Source of the DNA: an uncultured Opitutales bacterium
Lineage (GTDB): Bacteria > Verrucomicrobiota > Verrucomicrobiia > Opitutales > Intestinicryptomonadaceae
DNA length: 17,839 bases
Assembly: GCA_900548185.1 (NCBI GenBank)
Contig: URJJ01000043.1
Span: forward strand, 1-17,839
Direction: 5' to 3'
How positions within the stretch are numbered: position 1 is the stretch's first letter; each line of letters begins with the position of its first letter. Both the position numbers and the translations under genes were made by a program. Below, piece after piece: positions 13,700 to 17,839 of the stretch. The notes under the pieces were generated by a model. It saw only the letters and a program-made list of their open reading frames with translations, was not told the origin of the DNA and made no database searches.

Positions 13700-15058
13700 C
13701 TATGCGGCTCCGATTCCGCAGACAGAGAAGCCGAGTGAGCGCAGAGCCTGGCGGTCCAGGCAGTTGCGCCCGTCGAAAATCCATGACGGGCGCATCATGG
13801 AGGCGCGAATCCTCGCATAGTCGAGAGAGGCGAACTCCCTCCACGGGGTGAGCACCACAACCGCGTGCGCCCCGTCCGCCGCCTCGTACGGAGAGGCGCA
13901 CCACTCAAGGCGGGGGTCGGAGGGCGAAAGCCCCAAGTCCGCGCGGGCCCTGGCTTCCGAGACTTTCGGGTCGAACACGGCGAGGTTGGCGCGCTCCTCA
14001 AGGAAGTCCCGGCAGACGGATATTGCGGGAGACTCCCGCGTGTCGTTTGTGTCCTCCTTGAAGGCGAAGCCCCAAACCGCGATTTTTTTCCCGTTTAGCG
14101 TCTTAAAAAGCGAATCTATGACGCGCGTTGAAAAGCGCCGCTTCTGGTGCTCGTTCATGTCGATGACAGACTGCCAGTAGGCGGCCTCCTCCTTCAGGCC
14201 GTAGTGCTCGCAAAGATAGACCAGGTTGAGTATGTCCTTCTGGAAGCACGAGCCGCCGAAGCCCACGGAGCTTTTCAGAAATTTCGGGCCGATGCGCGAA
14301 TCGGAGCCAATCGCGCGGGCCACCTGGTCGACGTCGGCCCCCGTAGCCTCGCACAGGGCGCTAATGGCGTTTATGGAGCTTATGCGCTGGGCGAGAAAGG
14401 CGTTTGCCGTAAGCTTGCTGAGCTCGCTGGACCACAGGTTTGTCCTTATTATGCGCCCTTCCGGAACCCACCTTGAGTAGATTTTCGCAAGGGTTTCCAT
14501 CGCCTCGCGGCCGGACTGGGTGTGCTCGTCGCCGCCGATGAGGACGCGGTCGGGGTTTTCGAGGTCCCGCATGGCGGTGCCCTCCGCCAGAAATTCGGGG
14601 TTTGAAAGGATTTCAAACTTCCCGGAGTCGGAGCTTTTCAAAATCGTGCGCAGGACGTCTGCGGTGCGCACCGGCATGGTGGATTTTTCCACGATTATCT
14701 TGCCGGAAGTGGAGACCGCCGCAATCCTGCGCGCGCAGTTTTCGACATACTGAAGGTCGGCCGCGCGGCCCGAGCCCGAGCCGTAGTCCTTTGTGGGCGT
14801 ATTCACCGAAATGAACACGATGTCCGAGGTTGCGATGGCCGAATCGACGCCGGTTGAAAAGGAGAGGTTTCGCCCGCGGACCTTCATCACCGCCTCGCGG
14901 AGCCCCGGTTCATAGACGGGCAGGGAGTCCGAATTCCATTCTGCTATGCGCTTCTCGTTTATATCGACCACCTCGACTTCAATGTCCGGGCATTTGAGGG
15001 CAATCATAACCATCGTGGGGCCGCCGACATATCCGGCGCCTATGCAGCAAATTTTCAT
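13700..15058 (-). CDS. ugd: UDP-glucose 6-dehydrogenase, eukaryote-like type
   Basis: A 452-residue NAD-dependent enzyme that oxidises UDP-glucose to UDP-glucuronate, a precursor of capsule and envelope sugars. The Rossmann motif GAGYVGG is at residues 7-13, followed by VFISVNTPTK (81-90), NPEFLAEGTA (153-162), K215 in SSELSKLTANAF, and the catalytic C271 in GFGGSCFQKD. Several long segments, such as ISVNTPTK, FLAQRISSINAISALCEATG and YWQSVIDMN, follow animal UGDH almost word for word rather than the shorter enteric Ugd type. The ATG at 15058 (MKICCIGAG) is preferred over a GTG eight codons upstream. It heads an operon with the nucleotidyltransferase gene. No clear promoter was found in the AT-rich upstream region. 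Confidence 0.96.
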   Translation of the reverse strand: MKICCIGAGYVGGPTMVMIALKCPDIEVEVVDINEKRIAEWNSDSLPVYEPGLREAVMKVRGRNLSFSTGVDSAIATSDIVFISVNTPTKDYGSGSGRAADLQYVENCARRIAAVSTSGKIIVEKSTMPVRTADVLRTILKSSDSGKFEILSNPEFLAEGTAMRDLENPDRVLIGGDEHTQSGREAMETLAKIYSRWVPEGRIIRTNLWSSELSKLTANAFLAQRISSINAISALCEATGADVDQVARAIGSDSRIGPKFLKSSVGFGGSCFQKDILNLVYLCEHYGLKEEAAYWQSVIDMNEHQKRRFSTRVIDSLFKTLNGKKIAVWGFAFKEDTNDTRESPAISVCRDFLEERANLAVFDPKVSEARARADLGLSPSDPRLEWCASPYEAADGAHAVVVLTPWREFASLDYARIRASMMRPSWIFDGRNCLDRQALRSLGFSVCGIGAA

Positions 15059-15460
15059 ATATTCCGCATTCTTGCGCGGCACGGCGGCGAATCAACACTA
15101 TTTTGAAATCCCGCCTCTGTCGCCCTCCCCCGCACCCCGGCTGCGCGCAAAAAAAAGCCGGAGAGCGGCCCCGGGCATTTTAGCCTTTCTTACAAGTACG
15201 CCTATCTGTCAGACGCCAAATGATGCAAAACGTACGGCACACGCCAATCGAACGCAGACATATATCCCGTTTTTGCCGTTATTCTACTCTCAGCAAAACG
15301 AAAATTCATACAATCATACATTGTTTTAACCGCTGCATATTTGGGTATGTTGTTTTTTTCGACCGATGCAATATTCTGGCCGAATAGCAAAAATGGGTTT
15401 CACGGGGAATCCCCGAGTGGGGTACATTGGCGGAAAAAAGCGAGAGCCGTTTTTCTTCAA

Positions 15461-15483
15461 CTTCGGAATCAGAATATCCGAAG
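15461..15483. repeat. Inverted repeat CTTCGGA-N9-TCCGAAG
   Basis: Perfect 7-base arms (15461-15467 and 15477-15483) with a 9-base centre in the AT-rich gap. No T-tract follows on either strand, so an operator or decayed element is as likely as a terminator. Confidence 0.35.
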
Positions 15484-15573
15484 AATTTGGACAAAACCAA
15501 TGACACGCATAAATGCGAGTAATACCGCGAAGCCAAATTTACAGATAATCACTCAATAAAGGGGAGACGTAAA

Positions 15574-15648
15574 ATGCATCTTGCCCCATGGGCGTCGCTA
15601 ATACAGCCGGATTGTAACCTTATGTGTCATAAAAGATGGTTTAATTAG
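15574..15648 (+). CDS. Possible 24-codon mini-ORF with strong RBS
   Basis: An ATG at 15574 is preceded seven bases upstream by AAAGGGGAG, one of the best ribosome-binding sites in the window. The frame encodes 24 residues ending in IQPDCNLMCHKRWFN. The CNLMC string recalls the start of radical-SAM proteins (CNLxCxxC), especially anaerobic sulfatase maturases, but the third cysteine is missing and the frame stops at once. It could be a real small protein, a leader peptide or a decayed gene start. No downstream gene on this strand is present to be controlled by it. Confidence 0.2.
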   Translation: MHLAPWASLIQPDCNLMCHKRWFN

Positions 15649-15797
15649 AACATAGCAAATCCCCGCACAATTACTAAGCTTGTTTTCCCCCAAAAAAAGC
15701 ATAGAGCCCCTTCTCTTATATGCCTTGTAATGCAGATAAACAAAAGAGATTGCTGGAGGGAAGGCGGTTTTGCTTGGATTTTGGAATGCGGGCGCTA

Positions 15798-15832
15798 AAA
15801 AGCCTTGCAAGTGTTTGGCTTGCAAGGCTTTT
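15798..15832 (-). terminator. tRNA-Met transcript terminator
   Basis: A perfect 14-bp stem (15798-15811 with 15819-15832) and 7-base loop lie four bases past the tRNA 3' end. On the minus strand the stem ends in TTTTT, a textbook intrinsic terminator. It is nearly symmetrical and could also stop transcription from the other side. Confidence 0.85.
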
Positions 15833-15836
15833 AAAG

Positions 15837-15911
<75 letters not shown>

Positions 15912-15929
15912 TTAAAAATTAAAGGTTTC

Positions 15930-15957
15930 ACTTTATTTTAAAAGAGACGCGCGTCAA
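15930..15957 (-). promoter_or_regulatory. tRNA-Met promoter
   Basis: On the minus strand TTGACG (15952-15957) and TAAAGT (15930-15935) are 16 bp apart, placing the transcription start about 12 bases before the tRNA 5' end. The -35 sits in an AT-rich block. Confidence 0.5.
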
Positions 15958-16122
15958 TATTTTTTTAAGGAATTTTCCAAAAAATACCGCCGCCTGCAAT
16001 GGCGCCGCAGGGAAGAAAGCGGAGAATCCCCGGCGAGATGCCCCGCGCGCGGCGCAGGCGGGCGGCGAGAAATTCCAAAAGCCCCGGGGGCAGGCGCGCG
16101 CGGCGCCCGCCCGGCCCCGGCC

Positions 16123-17715
16123 TCACTGCAGCGACGGAGAGCGCGCCATCGAAAAATAGTCGTCCCGAAGCTTTATCATCTCGGCAGTTATCGCGGATAT
16201 TTCGCGCTGGAAGCATTCGTTTATCTTCTTTGCCCTCATGGCGGCTATCTCGTGGTTTACGAGCTTTGCCGAAGCCTCGTAAAACTCCCGGTACGCCTTC
16301 TTCTCGGCCCCGCCTCCGCCGCGGATGCGGACGCGGGAAGACTCTATCATCTGGAAGGCTATCCTGTCGAAATCGGGATAGTCGAACCCGCCGGGAATAG
16401 AGGAAAATCTGGAGCGCCTGAAAGCCTCCATCTGGTAGAGCTTGCGCGCGAAAATCCGGACCTCCGCAGCCTGCCTGGAAAGTTCCTCGGGAGGAATGGA
16501 AACCCAGTCGCGAACATTGTCGACGCGCTGGGCAAAATAGCGCACGTTGCCCTTTATGGCGGAATTTTCCCGCATCCGCGAAAGCTGCCCGAGGGAATCG
16601 TCTCCGCCCTTGCGTATGATTGCGTGCGAAATCACCCCTATTATTGAGCGGCTTTTCCTGTGGTATACGGGGCTGCCGCTGTTGCCGGGATAAATGGCGC
16701 AGTTTGTCTCCACTATCTCCGGCCCGACCGCCAGTATTTTCCCCGCAGTGCGCAGCAGCACCCCGCCGCCCTCGCTATTTCCGCAGACGACGACTGAATC
16801 GTCCGCAGATACGGATTCGGGGATGTCCGCGCACACCGGAAGCGCCTCCGCCCCCTCCGGAATTGAGGATACCGGCATTATGTAAACATCCTGGCCGCTT
16901 GCGACAAAGCCGGACGACGGCGCCTCCATTTCAACCCCCGAAACGGTCTTGAAAGTCATTGGCCAGCCGCCGCCCATCACGTGCACATTGGTCACGATGA
17001 ACGTCTTGTCCTTGATTTTTGCAAAAAACGCAGTCGCGGCCCCGCCGGAAGAGTCCGTGACGGTGAGGATGCCGCGCGAGGCGTCAAACGTCGAGCCTTC
17101 CGGGCCAATCGGCATGCTCTTGTCCAAACTGCCGCTTTTTGCAGAGGGCTTGTCCGCGAGCTCTGAAAACTCGCCCATGTCGCGCAGATGGGCCTTTATC
17201 CTTTCGAGGCCGCGGTTATAGTCCTCCATCCTCTTTTTAAGCTCCGCGACAACGGCCTTGCGCTCCCTGAGAGTCATATCTTCCGGCATGACGTCCGCAA
17301 ATGGCAGCCCCGCAAGGGCGGAAGAGACGATGTAGCTCCGGTTATACGCGGAGCCACGCCCGGAATCGGAACTGTTTGCGGAGTCTGAGCTGCGGGAGGA
17401 ACCGTGGGGCCGAAAATGGCCGCCGCCTGCGTCCGCGCCGGAACCGCGTGGCGAATCCGAAGGCTCCTGCTGCGGAAATTCCTCATACCGGTTGGGGGAA
17501 TACCTGCGGGCCCCACTTTCATAATCCGGGCGGCCGCCGGAATCCCCGCGCTCCGCCCCATCGCCGAACCCTCCGGATTCGGCGCCGTCAAAAGGCCCGC
17601 TTTCCAAAGCGCGCCGCGAGGCGGGGGCGGCGGATGCGGAAAGGGAGAGGGAACAGACGGAAAGCGCAAACAAAAGTCGCGCAAATCCGTTAAAATGCGC
17701 CATCATTTTAAACAT
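16123..17715 (-). CDS. Secreted trypsin-like serine protease
   Basis: A protein of about 530 residues. A Sec signal peptide (FARLLFALSVCSLSLSASAA, about residues 11-30) leads into a Ser/Gly/Asp/Arg-rich disordered stretch (36-125) and a helical, charged segment (145-185). The trypsin-like domain follows with an apparent triad: H245 (VTNVHVMGG), D276 (SGQDVYIMPV) and S346 (YPGNSGSPVY). The last 140 residues are charged and helical, possibly coiled coil, with no PDZ domain visible, so it is not a standard DegP/HtrA. The domain order resembles proteins of unknown role. The start is uncertain: ATGs at 17754, 17715, 17706 and 17703 are in frame. I prefer 17715, because the frame at 17754 begins upstream of a promoter -35; 17706 follows a mini-ORF stop by one base. 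Confidence 0.82.
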   Translation of the reverse strand: MFKMMAHFNGFARLLFALSVCSLSLSASAAPASRRALESGPFDGAESGGFGDGAERGDSGGRPDYESGARRYSPNRYEEFPQQEPSDSPRGSGADAGGGHFRPHGSSRSSDSANSSDSGRGSAYNRSYIVSSALAGLPFADVMPEDMTLRERKAVVAELKKRMEDYNRGLERIKAHLRDMGEFSELADKPSAKSGSLDKSMPIGPEGSTFDASRGILTVTDSSGGAATAFFAKIKDKTFIVTNVHVMGGGWPMTFKTVSGVEMEAPSSGFVASGQDVYIMPVSSIPEGAEALPVCADIPESVSADDSVVVCGNSEGGGVLLRTAGKILAVGPEIVETNCAIYPGNSGSPVYHRKSRSIIGVISHAIIRKGGDDSLGQLSRMRENSAIKGNVRYFAQRVDNVRDWVSIPPEELSRQAAEVRIFARKLYQMEAFRRSRFSSIPGGFDYPDFDRIAFQMIESSRVRIRGGGGAEKKAYREFYEASAKLVNHEIAAMRAKKINECFQREISAITAEMIKLRDDYFSMARSPSLQ

Positions 17716-17773
17716 ATAAAAAGTGTACCCGGAAAGTCCAAATATTGCAAACATATTTGCACATCTTTAACAT
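17708..17773 (-). CDS. Possible 21-codon leader ORF before the protease
   Basis: An ATG at 17773 has a strong AAAGGAG ribosome-binding site nine bases upstream (AAGGAG at 17783-17788). The frame runs 21 codons (MLKMCKYVCNIWTFRVHFLYV) and its TAA (17708-17710) is one base ahead of the ATG at 17706. Such spacing suggests translational coupling to the protease, which otherwise lacks a ribosome-binding site. It is equally possible that this is a chance frame across the promoter. Confidence 0.25.
   Translation of the reverse strand: MLKMCKYVCNIWTFRVHFLYV
17722..17750 (-). promoter_or_regulatory. Possible protease promoter, leaderless start
   Basis: On the minus strand TTGCAA (17745-17750) and TACACT (17722-17727) are exactly 17 bp apart. 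The expected transcription start, seven bases downstream, coincides with the ATG at 17715, which would make the message leaderless. No ribosome-binding site precedes that ATG, consistent with this reading. Confidence 0.4.
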
Positions 17774-17839
17774 AATAATCATCTCCTTTAAACATGATGG
17801 ACGCTGCCGCCGCAAATTCTGCATACCCTCTCAAAACAT

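Larger units (their letters stand above)
15059..15836. other. AT-rich 778-bp stretch without a clear gene
   Basis: From about 15180 to 15790 the sequence is visibly richer in A and T than the coding DNA around it and contains no family-recognisable frame. A 76-codon minus-strand frame (15306-15536) has a TTG start and no recognisable product. Structures seen: CCGGCT/AGCCGG around 15137-15160 next to an A8 run, the palindrome CGGGGA-A-TCCCCG (15403-15415), an inverted repeat at 15461-15483, and a mini-ORF at 15574-15648. The position next to a tRNA gene and the base composition are compatible with old transferred DNA, but no integrase or att repeat is visible. Confidence 0.6.

Noticed and set aside
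15965..16216. 83-codon minus-strand frame ending after the protease stop
   Set aside because: The last 40 residues look mildly protein-like (GILRFLPCGAIAGGG), but it overlaps the protease 3' end in another frame, has no good start or ribosome-binding site, and matches nothing I recognise.

Overview
The window is a bacterial chromosomal contig with GC-rich, densely coded DNA and AT-rich intergenic islands. Its first 39 bases are not biological: they are a Nextera (Tn5) sequencing adapter, so bacterial sequence starts at base 40. The organism cannot be fixed from sequence alone. A UDP-glucose dehydrogenase of the eukaryote-like type, several exported oxidoreductases and a menaquinone gene suggest a Gram-negative, probably anaerobic bacterium. 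A PVC-group member (Verrucomicrobiota or relatives) is my best but weakly supported guess.

Bases 40-9701 hold a redox and carbonyl-metabolism locus. A minus-strand run reads, in transcription order: exported carboxymuconolactone decarboxylase-cupin fusion (4040-4927), Tat-exported aldo/keto reductase (2866-4017), DUF4405 cytochrome b-like membrane protein (1892-2587), iron-type alcohol dehydrogenase (733-1905, overlapping the previous gene by 14 bp) and exported flavodoxin (96-662). A DUF418-type membrane protein (5324-6514, minus) separates it from a plus-strand pair, a short-chain dehydrogenase (6723-7475) and a second Tat-exported aldo/keto reductase (7500-8657). After a clear terminator comes an AraC-family regulator (8826-9701) with its own promoter. 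The gene set resembles an enlarged version of the known yqhC-yqhD-dkgA aldehyde-response locus, but with most enzymes carrying export signals.

Bases 9702-12329 hold a small heat-shock protein with a Sec signal peptide (9908-10579), a 588-bp gap and menA (11168-12067). The gap contains a strong minus-strand intrinsic terminator preceded by a domain that can fold into a closed stem. This is a candidate unannotated small RNA. A promoter for menA on the plus strand has an inverted repeat in its spacer.

Bases 12330-15058 are a minus-strand pair: eukaryote-type UDP-glucose 6-dehydrogenase followed 5 bp later by a CCA-adding/poly(A) polymerase-type nucleotidyltransferase with an HD domain. Upstream lies an AT-rich, essentially geneless stretch (15059-15836) with inverted repeats and one 24-codon mini-ORF, ending at a tRNA-Met(CAT) gene with its own promoter and terminator (15837-15911, minus).

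Bases 16123-17715 encode a secreted trypsin-like serine protease on the minus strand. Its start is ambiguous: a promoter predicts a leaderless message, while a mini-ORF with a strong ribosome-binding site ends one base before a downstream ATG.

The most rewarding items are the exported reductase module, the candidate small RNA at 10704-10886, the exported Hsp20 and the repeated operator-like palindromes around the decarboxylase promoter.
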